Source of the DNA: Sorghum bicolor
Lineage: Eukaryota > Streptophyta > Magnoliopsida > Poales > Poaceae
Direction: 5' to 3'
NCBI RefSeq assembly: GCF_000003195.3
Contig: NC_012879.2
Location: 21,672,844-21,736,843 of the forward strand
DNA length: 64,000 nucleotides
Shown here in pieces: positions 10,071 to 22,910 of the stretch. A program made the translations under genes and the position numbers. The notes beneath the pieces were generated by a model. The model saw only the letters and a program-made list of their open reading frames with translations. It was not told where the DNA came from and did not search any database. Numbering within the stretch: the stretch's first letter is position 1; each line of letters begins with the position of its first letter.

Positions 10071-11929
10071 CCTCTGAGTAGTTAGGCCTCTGTTGATTTC
10101 AACCTTGATTTTGTTGAGAAGGATTGTAGTAGTTGTTGTTGTTAATGTAGTTTACGTCCTCAAGCTTCTTAGGGTAGTGATTGCCTGAGTGTCCAATATC
10201 TCCAGTGTGTTTGTGCTCGTAGATCAAGGTTCTTCACTTGGTGGAGTCTGGGAGTTGTCAAACTCCTTCATTTTTTGCTCGAAGTGTACCTGCTCGTAGA
10301 GACAAGGCAGAGATCAAGTGCATGGGCCCTGTTGGTGGAAAACACCAACAGAACCAAAAAACGTTTTGTTCTTCTCTAACCTTAAGCATAGTGAGCAAGA
10401 CAAAGTTGATGGATAATAAGATCATAAGTGTAGGATTTAAAACATTTGTTAGATCAGATCACTCAACCTTATGGAAAGATAATATATCTAAGTAAATGTT
10501 TTTTTCTTTACATGACTATCATTTCCAAAGATTGAGTGTGCAACATTTTAGTTCATATGATTAGGAGTGTGGGATCACAAAGGTGGAAGGACTAAACACA
10601 TTGAATCGACTGGGTTGGTTATCTAGAGTTGTAAATCATACATGTTTGTCTCTTTTGTTCATGTAAACGCCAGAACCAAGGAGAAGCTTATAAAAGTGAT
10701 AGTCAAGTACCTTAAGATGTTACCTTACTTGAAGAGTGATGGTACAGTATTACCTTGTGGAAGCTTTCCTTTCTTAGCGGTTATGCATCGTGTTTGTGGC
10801 ACCCTCCATGGATCATCTCTTGTGAGCTATGCCTTCCTTGTGTAAATTGTTAAACTTCATGTGCCTCTCTCTTTGTCTCCAATGTGAGTGAATCTAAGGA
10901 CTTCCCAGGTCGATAGTGAAAGTTTTCCTGCAGGGGTTAGTCCAACAAAATATCCAATATCTACTATAGCATACTATCGGCTCAAAAATCAACCTAGACA
11001 CCATGTCTAATTTGATTCAGGAGGGCTATTTTAACCTAAGCACCATGCTTAATTTAAAACACATTGGAAGTAAGATCATCATTCCTAAACTAAGCACCAA
11101 GCTTAATTAAGAGATAAATGAAACTACTCCAAACCTCGACATATACTAAAGCAAATAAAGGTGGTATGAGAGCATTTATAGAGATCTACTCAAGTGGAGA
11201 TAAAGTAGTGTGATTAGTATTTAACAAATTGAGCATGTCTCAAAGGTAGGCACAACCAACATAGCAACATGGCAAAGGATGTTTTTATGTAAAGTACTCC
11301 CCAAGCTTGAATTTTGCAAAATTCAAGTTTGGATGAATTTAATTCAATGTTGTATGATGATTGGTTGGACATACCTTGTGCTTGTCATTCATCCGATCTT
11401 CTTGCTCCAATCCTGTAAAGGTTAGTGACAAGAATACCCGAAGGAATATTTTTACAATTATCCTTATATGCTCAACACACAAGGTAATGTTGCAAATAAT
11501 TAAAAGGTCATGTTACAATCTGATCAGTGCTTGTTTTAGGACACTAAGCTTGTCCTTGGGAAACCATCAATTTATGTCGGCGAAGTGGTTTCCCCTCCAA
11601 CGCTGACCTATATCAAGATCAACTCAACGAGATCTGCAATATTTAATATAGACATATGCATCGACAACCGCCCTTTTAAAGTTTTTATAAATAGAAAGGA
11701 TGAGGGGGTTGGAGATCTCGAATGTGGTGATGTTGGAAAAACCAATGGATTGGAAAGATGTTGCATATGAGCATGGAGTAAATGAAGTGGCTATGAAATA
11801 AATTCCATGCTCATTAATGCTTAGAGTGAAATCCAAGTGGTATGGTGAAAATGATAAGGTGAGTGCTGTAAAAAAGGAAAATAAAAAGGATACACGGATG
11901 ACTTGGTTCGAAACTAGCACACCTACCGT
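10071..11929 (-). other. 5' internal leader without genes (non-autonomous gypsy)
   Basis: This stretch lies between the PBS and the protease remnant, where gag would normally begin. A gag-like domain is not recognisable in any minus-strand frame. The short open frames here (for example 11624-11920) lack family motifs. Confidence 0.6.
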
Positions 11930-11947
11930 TCCCTAGCAACGGCGCCA
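11930..11947 (-). other. Primer-binding site, tggcgccgttgc type
   Basis: The minus strand reads tggcgccgttgctaggga seven bases inside the LTR edge. The Athila element in this window has tggtgccgttgccgggga at 23726-23743. This PBS class is typical of Athila and related gypsy elements, and fixes 11955-13195 as the 5' LTR. Confidence 0.85.
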
Positions 11948-11954
11948 GAAAGCT

Positions 11955-13195
11955 TGTTGGGTATTTTAAACACAAACAGAAAAATCCGCAAGCGCACGGA
12001 TACCGATGTAGCTTTCACCCGGGAGTATTCTAGAGTATCAATTTTCCACAGGGAACGTGAGTGTACTAATTAAGACTCAAGATCTTCCAAGGATAACTAT
12101 ATAAGTATTTTTGGTGGGAAGAGAGAAAGTTTTGTAAGAGTTATCGAGTTGATCTAAGAATCAAGAATTACTTCAAGATTATCTATTTCGGGACATCAGA
12201 ACACTAACCACAGAAAGAGATGAGAAGGGGGCTAGGAAGCTCCGACTACGGTCCTACAAACACCGATCCAAACGAGGTGGAATACGTCGACCGTTAGGGC
12301 TGTCACTACCCTAGGGCTATCACAACAATCCGTAGGATTGGGTGCAATTCTAGGTAATTGCAAGACTAAACACCACGTCTAATCTATTAATTACTACTCT
12401 AGCGTTTCAAAGACTAGAGCACTTGATGCAAGTGGGAATCCAATAAATAACTTGAATGTAAATAAAAGTAATTAAAGAACTCAGGAATTATGAATTGAAG
12501 AACCTGGAGAACGATGAAGAACAAACCAGTTGCTACAAAAGCACAATGTTGAGGAAGATCCGACAGATCCGGCTCCTTTTCCTCCGCTCTCCTCTTCTCT
12601 CTCTCTATTTTCTAGATTACAACTAGAACGAACTAGAACTAGATCTAGAGGAACTAGAACTAGAACTAGATTAACTAGAGGGATCCTCTCTACTTGGATG
12701 AAGAATTGAAACCCTAACTTTGATTCTGTAGAAGAGGTATGATCTCTAGAGGCCAGGGGACCTTGCTTATATAGTCTTTTCAGATGAATCTGGGCCGTCG
12801 GATCAAACCGACATTGATCGCACGGTTTTCCTTGATCTTTTAGGTCGGTGGAGCATAATACGCGCAACGTGTCCGAATTGGACACTATAGCTGGGCGGGC
12901 GCCCTAAGGACATGGGCGGGCGCCCTGTCCCTGAGCCCTCTCAGCCTCTGCTTCGTTCCCGTGGCTTCTGGAGTCTTCTAGATGATAGAAAATTGCGCGG
13001 CACGTTAATATCTCTATGTAAACCCGACTTGTGGGCCTTTCTTCTGTATTTCCTAATAACCCCCTGCAAAAATAGACAAACACCAAAACTTGTGGAATTC
13101 TGTCAGATAAAACCCTAAGTCTGGGTGTTGGTTGCATTTGGATCCTTTTCCATGATTATTTGATGGTTAAATGTGAGCATTAAGGACCGTCAACA
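11955..13195 (-). repeat. 5' LTR of the non-autonomous gypsy element
   Basis: 1,241 bases with the same edges as 5824-7082. The paired GGGCGGGCGCCC boxes lie at 12893-12904 and 12914-12925. Target duplication agctc follows at 13196-13200. Confidence 0.9.
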
Positions 13196-13200
13196 AGCTC

Positions 13201-13346
13201 CATTCTCGGCGAGTAGTGGCAGGGGCGAGTGCTTGGGACGCAGCCGACAGCCACGCAGGACAGCTAGGGCTTGCTTCTGGCCTAGGGCTCTCTTGTTCCT
13301 CTGCTCTCTACCCTGTCGTTCTCGCTCAGTAGCGAGTAGCGGCAGC
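13201..13346 (+). other. Captured GC-rich sequence of the CACTA element between two LTR insertions
   Basis: This 146-base island continues the GC-rich block of 5661-5823 and is continued after 44394. It resembles a 5' untranslated or first-exon region by composition only. Its last five bases, gcagc, form one side of the target duplication of the LARD-like element. Confidence 0.5.
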
Positions 13347-13764
13347 TGTGACAGAACCGCCCAATTTATACAAGTTTAAGTACGACTGTCCCCGTTTAAC
13401 ACGTTGACACGCGCGTACTCTCACTTATATAAACCTGGTAGTCTACCGAGTGTCACAAAGGACCTTGGTAAATCAACTTTACGCCAAGATCGCATGGTTA
13501 AGCAAATACACATCACATACACGGAGATTGGCATCGAAAATAATATTACAAAAGAGTTCACAAATAATAATACAAGTTTGGATTTTCCAAATCAATTAGA
13601 AAACAACATAGCTTAATAAGTCATAAATACATTGCTAGCATAAGTGACATCCTCCGACAAAAGAATGTAGATGGGAACACTATATAGAATTACCGAGCCC
13701 ACCGGCGGTTAGCCACCATCTTTAGCACACTGAAAACTTCACCTGCAACATGGTGGGATAAACC

Positions 13765-13786
13765 CTGAGTACTCGAATGTACTCAG
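13765..13786 (-). other. Conserved LTR hairpin, CTGAGTAC-N6-GTACTCAG
   Basis: A perfect 8-bp inverted repeat with a six-base loop. It is repeated at 39907-39928 in the partner LTR and at 55343-55364 in the chromovirus LTR, where the flanking agtctag and cagggtt are also shared in the sense orientation. Conservation of the arms while the loop differs points to an RNA or DNA structure under constraint. Confidence 0.6.
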
Positions 13787-16700
13787 CTAGACTTACCTGA
13801 CAGGAGAGAAAAATAAAAGTTTCTCAAGTGTATGCAAGGCTATTTGGTGGAGTTGGTTGGATAGCATAACTTTGCCAAAAAGAGCATTACTATCATGAGT
13901 CCTTACTTCCAACCTTTTAGTCAATATTTTAGCATCAAGTTCAATTAAGCTACCATAGCTAGATTTTGCACCTATTCTATAGCAATCACTTGATTAATAA
14001 GCATCACATTAATAACCATATCCGATTTATCATGTAGCCATCATCATCATCATCATCATAACCATTAAGTTTCATTTAGTGTATCTACGTTGCCGCTGCT
14101 CAAGTCAAGTTCTCACTATCCGGGAGAGACGGCGATTCGAATCGATTCCTATCCAGCTGGAGGGGTATTCCTAGCACTCACCCAAGCATACCTCGCGAGG
14201 GCAGCTCGGATCACCTTTAGGACAACTCTGGACCAATTCGCGAGTCCGTACGGCGCCGCACCCCCAGGGACTGCCAATCTGCCAGGGTCAGGACTCTAGC
14301 CTGACACCTTAGTCTTACGCCATTGACTCCCCGCACATTCTTGCTACCAACCGGGGTGCGCACTTTAACCGATCGGGGTATCCGGCCGGAGATGCACTCG
14401 TAGGCTTCGCGGTCGAAACGACTTATCCGGCCAACTAAGTGTTAGGCATACGTTCAACATGACGAGAGGACGTACAGCGTATCGGTCCTTAAACGACACA
14501 GACCGGGATAGATCCACACCCAAGACCTCCATTCCTTGTTGCTTCACTATCGTCATCCTGCTCGGTCTCAAATTCATTATTAACACCATGGTTATTTTCA
14601 CGATAGCAAATATAGCCAACCATGATCAGGTATCCACCCATCTCTCGTAGGTGACAGGAAATCACCTGGCTTCTACCGAGCTAAGCATAGCTAAGCATAG
14701 AACGTCTTCCTTATACTAGTAAGGGTTCACGTAGTTTCATATAGTGAACAAGGTAGGAAATATGCACCAACGGTGTTTCACTCAACTCCTATCACCTAAT
14801 GCATCATATAAAGTTATACTCTTGTGCTTTTGTAAAAAGAGAGGGTAGGAGACTTAGAATGCACCGGGGCTTGCCTGGAATCCGACACAAGTCAGGTAAG
14901 TTAGCTTGCGCCATCTTGACGACATCCAAGTTCACAACACTTGTGTAGTCCTTCCATCATCCCGATAGGTCCACCATCACATCCTTCACATGGTTTATCT
15001 AGCGTACCTAAATGAGATGCAAGATGCAAGCGTATGAACACATAGAAGTGTAATAGACAAAGCATCACACACAAGAAGCATGGCAAGAGCATGGTTACAC
15101 TAAACATACTGAAGCACATCTCATTGTTCAACTTAATGATTACACAACCAACATGCTAAGTCAACAAGGAATGCAACACTAAACATATTAGACATGGCAT
15201 GCATGTTTCACAAGGTCTCAGGTATATTAACTTGGCCATTACCAAAGACATGAGTCATACATAGCAATATACCAAGCAACAACAATAAAAGGAATCTGCC
15301 ATTTTTAGGACTGTTAACAGCAGCTGAGAAAATAAATCATAACTGGAGTTACACAACTCCAAAAGATATGCAATTATCTACATTTCATCTTTAGACATCA
15401 AAGCATGATTCCAACTTAAGCTGGTCGAAATTATAAAGTTCTAGAATCTGTGTCTGACAAACAGAGAGCAGCCATTTCTGGAATCAAACTTTCAATAGAC
15501 ATAACTCACAAACCACAAGGCCAAATACTACCAAATTTTAACAGCATCTAGATAAATAAATTATCTACAACCTTTCTATAAACAAGATTCCCAGAAAACA
15601 TCATTTACATATTGTAATCCAAACAGTTCCAGAAACTGTCCAGAAACAACAATTGCAAACAATTAATTATTAACCTATGTTTCAAACATGCATTTTAACA
15701 AAACCATTGTTACCAACAGTTTGCACATATCTAAAGAACACCAGAAAACATAGTGGTCATTACCAAATAAATTTATTTAATGCCTTTCTTAATTTATTTG
15801 TATAATAAGGTAAATTAAATAACATATAGCGAAATGCTCAGTAAATTCCACCAAAATTACAGTAGCTTCTACGTACTATTCACAGTCCACTGTACAAATT
15901 TCATTGCATTTGGATAAACATAGCAACATCTATGAAAAAGACAAATTGCTATTGCAATTAACCATGTGAGAACAAGATAAATGCACAAATCATATTTTCT
16001 TCAAACACATGACCATATTATATGTCAACATGATACAACAATATCATATAATTGTTCAGGACCAACATTTTCCATTTTCACATTTTTATTTATAATTATA
16101 AACCATTTATCTAGCCCCATGAAGACATCTCTGTTCAAAACATGGACAGAATCTATCATGCCACATTAAACAGCCATAACTTGAGTTTCATATGCCCATA
16201 AATTATGGTTATGTACTTTATAGAAAGCTTACTAAATTTTTAACAACTTTGTTATAAACATCTAGAGCTATATCTACAACTAACAAGGCCTTACATAACA
16301 AACAATGCATCCCTGTCTAGGTTTAGACAGATACTGAAACAGTAGTTTAAACTACTATAACTAAACATATGCTTGACTAAAAATTATGCTATTTAGCTTG
16401 ATAGAAAGATTATGAAAAGTACTACAACTCATGTATTTTCATCCAGGCATGATTCGCAACCTAACTAAGCCAAACAATATAAACATGCAGACCTACTCAG
16501 AATATGAGCAAAGCAGTACATGGCATTTGTGATTTTTCTAACTCTTAATATGTCATACCTAAATTCATGAAACTTTTACCAGACATCAAATATTATATGT
16601 AAAGCATGTCACAATATGTTCACATTTAGTTGACCAATATTACAGTGGTTATGAAAAAGACAAATATAACAAGCAATTAATACCTAACTGCATAAATCTA

Positions 16701-18079
16701 TTTTTACGGCTAAAACTGCAAACTAAGCCATGCTATATTATAGATCTACTGCATAGAGAAGTTTACAAGGATTCCAAAAAGTCCAAATTTGCTATTTTAC
16801 GACTATTCTATGAATTACTATACATTTCCAAAGTTCATCTATGAAATCTGCAAAAACAAAAGAAAAGGAAAACAGATCTTGCACGGGAAACCCTGGATTT
16901 TCATGAATCACGCTGCAGCCCATAAGCACTATTCATATGAGTCTTAGCTTCGCATCTGGAACCCTGAGTTGTTTCATATTCTAACCCGAGGTCTCTGTCT
17001 ACGAATGGAAGGGAATGGAGGTCGGCCATTCAATGGCGACACTGGAGCCAAGGACGCCCTGGGGCTTGGCCACACCCAGCCTTGGCCACGCTAGGCCGCT
17101 GCATCTGCACGACCACGAGCAGTAGCAGTGCAGCAGCAGCTCGAGCTCCGCTCTGCAATGGCGATGGGAACAGAGAATGCACACGGAGATAGAGAGTGCA
17201 AGAGGAAGAGAGGTGGAGCAGACCGTTGGCAAGCGCTCGGGAGTGGAGGGGGACAGGGAGGGCTCTCTGGTGCTCGTCCACAATGGTACGGAGAGAGGAC
17301 AAGGCAAGGTGGAGGTGGGAGACATGGTGGGAGCGCCTTGCTGCATGGTCGCCACGCACAGGCCACGTGCTGGCCTTTCACGCATTCTCCCGAACAGGTG
17401 TCGTGTGATGGTTTGGATGCTGTGGGATGCGATTTTGGGCCAGCTACGGGCCAAATTAGAACTTGGGCCAAAAATGAAGTTTGTTGTCCTCGTGCTGCTC
17501 TACATTTTTCATTTAAGGGTGATGGCCATTAGAGTTGTAGATTAATGGATAATCTGATGCCAACCCTTGAGTGTCAATGAATTGACAATGATTAGCAAAA
17601 CTCAAAATGATGGCCAAAACAAAGTCAAACTGGTGCCATCTTTTTACATGCTATTGTACACAATATGTACTCCAACTTTTATTTTGGGACCCAAACAAGT
17701 TGTTTAGTAAAATTTGAAGAACGCGGAATGCCAGATTCAATTTCAAACTTAGAAATTCGAAGTGATGGAAATTACAGCAGATTCAATTTTGTGGCTCATA
17801 TTTGACATGCTTAGAAGATGATCCAGACTTGGGCACTTTAACAAGGTTTGTAGCATACAAACTATAATACAACTTTTATTAAAGGACCTTATACTGTTTT
17901 GGCATGGTTAGTAAGATACAAGGCTCCCAACTTGAATACCCAAAACCGAAACACTATTTTGACTTGGTCAAATTTCTGGAGTTCAATTTGAGTGATCACT
18001 ATAGGTAGTGATGGATGCAGGACACATGAAAGAGGTTCCATTAAAGGACCTTATACTGTTTTGGCCTGGTTAGTAAGAT

Positions 18080-18084
18080 ACAAG
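18080..18084. repeat. Target-site duplication ACAAG of the copia element (left copy)
   Basis: acaag precedes the 5' LTR at 18085 and is repeated at 33609-33613. The intact target, gatacaaggctccca, is still present in the partner LTR near 44084-44100, which proves the insertion event. Confidence 0.95.
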
Positions 18085-18679
18085 TGAAAGCCCAAGTTTG
18101 GTTTTGGTAATTAATGACACCAAGTTGCTAATGCCTTGTGTTTAAGTGATTTGAGTTAGGCATAGCAACACATGTGATGAAGGTGCATGGTGGCATGGAA
18201 AGATGGCCACATAATCACAAAGGGATGAAGCATGAAGTGAAGATCATGGTGATAGACGAGGAGCAAAGTTATCAAGGCAAAGGTATAAACATAGGGTTTT
18301 ACTTTTGCCGGTCCAAGATGAGTAGAGAAGTGATTGACCGAATTTAGGATAGATAGCCGACTATCAAGAGGGGAAATCACGGTCATCTCTCAAATCAAGT
18401 GCTACTAGGTTCATATCTTGAGCATATGCATTAGGATCTAGTAAAGTGCTAACTTAACTTCTTTGGGAAAATGTTTGTGAAAAGCTAACACACATGCACT
18501 TTGGTGGTGGACACTTGTTGGTGTTAGCACTTTTGCAAAGGAGGTGGAGTTCCTAGGGTTGAGAGGGGTTTGGGTTCCTCTCCCCCTCATTCGGCGCTTT
18601 TGAGAAAAATAAGTGTATATTTTCTATTGCGCCGGTGGGAATTTTGGAGAAGTCGTGGGAGTGTTTTCTCACTGAGAAA

Positions 18680-19045
18680 CAATCACCGGACGCTGAGTGC
18701 GGAGGCACCGGACGCTGGCCTCAGAGTCCGGTGTGCTTGACCCTGCTAGGGTTGAGCACCGGACGCACTCTGTGAGCATCCGGTGGTTAGCGTCCGGTGT
18801 GCGGATGTTTTGCAACCCTCTCTGCGCATGGGTCCAGTGAGCACCGGATGCTACCGGTGCTTAGTGTCCGGTGACCCGCAGGTTTGCGGAACTCTCTGCG
18901 CATGAGTCCGGTGTGCACCGGATGCGTCCGGTGATCCGTAGGTGACCGTTAGGATCTAACACGCGGGATTCAGGATGGACACGTGGCCAACTCCAGTGCA
19001 CCGGACGCAGGGAGTCAAGCGTCCGGTGCTCACTTAGTAGCGTCC
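18680..19045 (+). repeat. Palindrome array in the Sirevirus LTR
   Basis: More than a dozen half-sites of caccggac, gcgtccggtg and near variants in both orientations, upstream of the TATA box. The same type of array lies at 1600-1912 and 50905-51265. Confidence 0.75.
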
Positions 19046-19102
19046 GGTGCCCCCGTTTTCAGCCCAGTGAAAGTGGCCAACGGCTAGTTTCTTTGAGGGG
19101 CT

Positions 19103-19110
19103 TATAAATA
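19103..19110 (+). promoter_or_regulatory. TATA box of the Sirevirus LTR
   Basis: tataaata in ggggcttataaatagaag, identical in the remaining part of the 3' LTR (32744-32751), about 60 bases after the palindrome array. Confidence 0.65.
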
Positions 19111-19969
19111 GAAGGTGGCCGGGTTTGGGAGGCTCTCTCTTGCACATTTGATTACTTGAGACATACATTGAGCTAGAGAACACTCCCTCCACTCATCTCC
19201 TTGCTTGTTTGCTAATCCTAGTGAGATTGAGTGAGATTCAAGTGCATTGCTTTGAGAGTTGCATTTAGTGGCACTTGATTCTTGAGTTTGTTGCGGATTT
19301 CTTGTTACTCTTGGGTGTTTCCCGATGCCCTAGATGGCTTGGAGCAGTGGTGCTGTTGAGCTCGTGACTGGAGATTGTTTCGAGCCTCACCAAGTGATTT
19401 GTGAGGGGTTCTTGAGCCTTCCCCGTGGGAGATCGCAATTGGCTACTCTAGTGGATTGCTCGTGGCTTGGTGGATCCCCATCTTATGAGTGGATGTGCGG
19501 CACCCGCTGAGGGTTTGGCTTTGGATTGCCAATTAGCTCGTGATCCATCAAGTGGGTGTATCGCTACAACGAGGAGTAGCTTGCCTGGAAGCAAGTGAAC
19601 CTCGGTAAAAAATCTTGTGTCATCTCTTGCCGAGGATTCTCTTGTGATTGTGAGTGATTGATTGGATATATCTCTACTCTACAACGTTGGTATAACAATC
19701 ACTCTCCACTCCTTTACTTACTTGTATTCCTTGCTAGTTGTATAGCTTGTTTAGTTTAGTCTTATTGTTTAGGAGTGTAACTAGCCTTCTCTTGTTGTTG
19801 TCCTTTAGTGTTTAGCCTTGTACTAGTTTGTATAGGTGGCTTGCTTAGCTTAGTTGAGCTAGTGCTAGAATTGCTTCGCCTTTCGTTTTACTAACTCACT
19901 TGCTTAGTGAAGTTTGTCAATTTTTTAAATAGGCTATTCACCCCCCTCTAGCCATTTGGACCTTTGAAG

Positions 19970-19981
19970 TGGTATCAGAGC
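19970..19981 (+). other. Primer-binding site, initiator Met tRNA
   Basis: tggtatcagagc two bases after the LTR end, the standard PBS of plant copia elements. Confidence 0.95.
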
Positions 19982-20024
19982 CGAGGCACCGTTTATTGGA
20001 GGCTTAACAACCTACGATGAAGAA

Positions 20025-22067
20025 ATGGCTCTTAGTTTGCATATCAACAACACCAAGAAGACACCTTACTTTGATGGCACAAATTATGCTTATTGGAAGG
20101 TCAAGATGACCGCCCATCTCAAGTCAATCAATAGAGAAGTTTGGAAGGTGACCGAAACAAAGTTTGAGGTTGCAAATGAGAATGCACCAACACCGGTTGA
20201 AGAAAAGAAGCTTCAATGCAATGACATTGCAATTAGTGCTCTTCATGAAGCTCTTGATGACAAAACCTTTGAGCAAATCAAGAACATTGAGGTTGCTCAT
20301 GATGCATGGGCAAAATTAGAAGAAACATTTGAAGGCACCAAAGTACCAAGATCGCCAAGGCATACATCCTCCAAGAAAAGTTCTCAAGCTTCAAGATGCA
20401 AGAAGATGAAAGTGTGCCGGAGATGTTTCACCGGTTGCAAGTCATTGTGAATGAACTCAAGGCACTTGGGGAAGAAGTAAAAGATAGTCAATTCTCTATG
20501 AAGTTCTTGAGAAGCTTGCCCAAGAGATTTGACACGTTGATCACCGTGCTAGTCAAGACAACACTTAGTGAATCAACTCCCGAACAAGTCTTCCAAGAAC
20601 TAATGACCGATGATGCTTATAGAGAAGATGATGAGAAGGATGAGTTGATCAAGAAAAAGAAGAAGGATGGTGAGAAGAAGGGTGACGAAAAGAAGAAGAG
20701 TGTGGCATTCAAGGCCTCCACATCCAAGGGCAAAGCCAAGCAAGAATCATCAAGTGGAGAAGAAGCAAGCTCTTGTGATAGTGATGAAGATGAGGAGATG
20801 GCTCTTCTTGTCAAAAGATTTGGCAAGTTTATGAAGAAGAAGGGCTGTCGAGCAAGAAGAAAGAAGAGCTCCTCCAAGAAGAATGACCATTCCATGAGGT
20901 GCTTTAGATGCCATAGCAAGGATCATCTCATCGCCAAGTGTCCTTATGATAGTGATGATGAAGATGCTATCAAGAAGGAAAGAAAGAAGCAAAAGAAGAA
21001 GCAAGAAAAGAAGGAAGGCTCAAACAAGAAGAAGGGTGATGCCCATGTTGCAACTTGGATAGTGATGACTCCTCAAGTGACGATGAGAGCACCAAGAAGA
21101 AGGCGCATGCTAGCATTGCAATTCAAGGAAAGAGCTCCATCTTCGACACTCCATCATGCTTCATGGCTAAGGCCACTAAGGTATCATCCGATGATGAGAG
21201 TGACCATGATAGTGATTGTGATAGTGATGATGATGAACCAACTAAAGATGAACTAATCACTATGCTAGAATATTGCACTCATCACTATAAAGAAGCTAGA
21301 AAGGAGTGGAAGGCCTTGCTTAAGGATAAGAAAACCCTTGAGCAAGAACTTGATGAGCTTAGAGCATCTTATGAGAGTCTACAGGAAGACCATAAGAAGC
21401 TTCAAAAGGCTCACACTAAGCTTGAAGAAGCTCATTCCTCTCTAGTTAACAAATGTGAAAACGAGCCAACCAAAATTGAGAAAGCTAAAACTTGCAACAT
21501 AGGCCTAACATGTGATATCTTAAGTAAGCCTATTGTTGTTGCTTCTACTAACCCTTCATGTAGCACATCTACATCATCCTCATCTAGTGGTGATGGTTTC
21601 ACTTGTGACACCACACTAAAAGTTGAGAATGAAATTCTCAAGAAGGAGGTGAAAGAGCTCAATCACACACTAGCCAAGGCTTATGGTGGTGAGGACCGCT
21701 TGCTTATGTGCTTGGGTAGCCAAAGAGCTTCTCTCTATAAAGAGGGATTGGGCTATAACCCCAAGAAAGGCAAGGCCGCCTTTGCTCCTCACAAAACTAG
21801 TTTTGTGAAGAACAATGGCCGGTATTGCAAAACTTGCAAGCAAGTTGGTCACTTAGAGCAACAATGCATGAACAAGAAACCCAAAGCCAATGTATCCTCA
21901 ATTAAGCTTAATTCTTTCTATGTGCTTACCAAGATACAAAAGGTGTTCATGCTAAGTTCATTGGTGCACCATGGATGGGCTCAAAGAAGAAAGCCATTTG
22001 GGTACTAAAGAGCTTGGTTGCTAACCTTGGAGGACCCAATCAAGTTTGGGTACCTAAAAAGAATTGA
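20025..22067 (+). pseudogene. Sirevirus gag, broken by frameshifts
   Basis: Gag forms the virus-like particle. The start MALSLHINNTKKTPYFDG is followed by the W-K-V-K-M segment of copia Gag; the UBN2-like core runs to about 20340. A CFRCHSKDHLIAKC zinc knuckle (CX2CX4HX4C) lies at about 20901-20942 in a lysine-rich region, then acidic serine-rich stretches and a coiled coil (about 21240-21460). A second knuckle, CKTCKQVGHLEQQC, is near 21826-21870. The C-terminal region ends in WVPKKN and a TGA at 22065. Frame changes near 20340, 21045 and 21937 separate the pieces, so no full protein can be made. Two knuckles plus a coiled coil and a very long Gag are Sirevirus features. The ATG at 20025 is the first one after the PBS in a good position. 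Confidence 0.85.
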
Positions 22068-22080
22068 TCTTGTCTTGTAG

Positions 22081-22483
22081 GTCAATTACAAAGCTGGAGG
22101 AAGGCATTGGGTGCTTGATAGTGGGTGCACTCAACATATGACCGGAGAGTCTTGTATGTTCAAATCAATTGATACAAATCAAAATGGTGGCTTTGATTCT
22201 ATCACCTTCGGCAACAACAAGAAAGGCAAGGTCAAGGGGCTTGGTAAAATTGCTATCTCAAATGACATGAGCATATCAAATGTGTTCCTAGTTGAGAGCC
22301 TTGATTTCAATCTCTTGTCAATTGCACAACTTTGTGACCTTGGCTTCAAGTGCATCTTTGGTAGTGATGATGTTGAGGTTGTTAGTGTTGATGGATCAAA
22401 CTTGATATTCAAAGGATTTAGGCATGGTAGCATATACTTGGTTGATTTCAATGATAGTGACACTCAATTGACATCATGCCTAA
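22081..22483 (+). pseudogene. Copia protease, cut by the Athila insertion
   Basis: An aspartic protease domain: after HWVLDSGCTQHMTG (the catalytic D-S-G of copia proteases, about 22105-22145) follow the ITFGNNKKGKVKGLGKI and VFLVESLDFNLLSIAQLCD segments that are standard in copia pol. The frame is open up to the target duplication cctaa (22479-22483). It resumes in the same frame at 31843, so the polyprotein was still uninterrupted here when the Athila element arrived. Confidence 0.85.
22479..22483. repeat. Target-site duplication CCTAA of the Athila element (left copy)
   Basis: cctaa precedes the LTR at 22484 and recurs at 31838-31842. Confidence 0.95.
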
Positions 22484-22753
22484 TGTTGACGGTTCTTAAG
22501 TATCAATTTTAATTATCAAATAAACAAGAGAAAGGACCAATATGCAACCAACACTTAGAATTAGGGTTTGATCTGACAGAATTCCACGAGTTTTGTTGTT
22601 TATCTGTTTCTGCAGGGGGTTATCAGGAAATAAGGAAGAAAGGCCCACATGTCGGGATTACATAGAGATATCAACGCACCGCGTAATTTTACATCATCTA
22701 GAAGACTCCAGAAGCCACGAGACCGAAGCGGAGGCGAAACTGGGCCAGGCCCA

Positions 22754-22786
22754 GGGCGCCCGCCCTGGTAGCCTGGGCGCCCTCCC
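22754..22786 (+). promoter_or_regulatory. Paired GC boxes in the Athila LTR, 21 bp apart
   Basis: gggcgcccgccc at 22754 and gggcgccctccc at 22775; in the 3' LTR both copies are gggcgcccgccc. They lie about 150 bases upstream of the TATA box, like the pair in the non-autonomous relative. Confidence 0.5.
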
Positions 22787-22902
22787 CCCTCTGGAGCCAG
22801 ATCAGGACTCTCTTTGTTCGGGATATTCCACCGACCTATTGGATCAAGAAAAACATAGTACCACCTCGCCTATCGACCCAAAAACGCATAGAAGGGGAGG
22901 AC

Positions 22903-22910
22903 TATATAAG
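22903..22910 (+). promoter_or_regulatory. TATA box of the Athila LTR
   Basis: tatataag in ggactatataagcaaggc, identical in the 3' LTR (31022-31029) and conserved in the LTR of the non-autonomous relative. Confidence 0.65.

Larger units (their letters stand above)
5824..13195 (-). mobile_element. Non-autonomous Ty3/gypsy element with Athila-related LTRs
   Basis: A complete LTR element of 7.4 kb on the minus strand: 5' LTR 11955-13195, PBS 11930-11947, internal part 7083-11954, purine tract beside 7083, 3' LTR 5824-7082, flanked by AGCTC duplications. The only coding remnant is a broken protease region (9130-10070); reverse transcriptase, RNase H and integrase are absent. On the sense strand, the first several hundred bases of its LTR are clearly homologous to the LTR of the autonomous Athila-type element at 22484. 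Shared features are tgttgacggt at the start, ctgacagaattccac, a tctagaagactccagaagcc block and a tatataagcaagg promoter. The autonomous element's machinery could therefore plausibly have mobilised it. Confidence 0.85.
13347..18084 (-). repeat. 3' LTR of the LARD-like element, first segment (left of the copia insertion)
   Basis: Begins tgtgacagaaccgccca, matching tgtgatagaaccgccca at 39473. Near its right end it contains a tandem duplication absent from the partner LTR: aaaggaccttatactg occurs at 17881 and 18043 (period 162), and the copia element is inserted in the second copy. A (tca)n microsatellite lies at 14041-14060. The GC-rich part at 16990-17545 contains overlapping open frames in all directions that I regard as compositional artefacts. 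Confidence 0.85.
18085..19967 (+). repeat. 5' LTR of the Sirevirus element
   Basis: 1,883 bases from tgaaagccca to gaccttt(g)a, followed two bases later by the PBS. CACCGGAC/GTCCGGTG palindromes fill 18680-19045 and a TATA box follows at 19103. Confidence 0.9.

Noticed and set aside
16999..17545. Several overlapping open frames of 70-151 codons on both strands
   Set aside because: They lie in a GC-rich LTR block, overlap in many frames, and recur in the partner LTR (43220-43705) with frame changes, as expected of non-coding GC-rich sequence.
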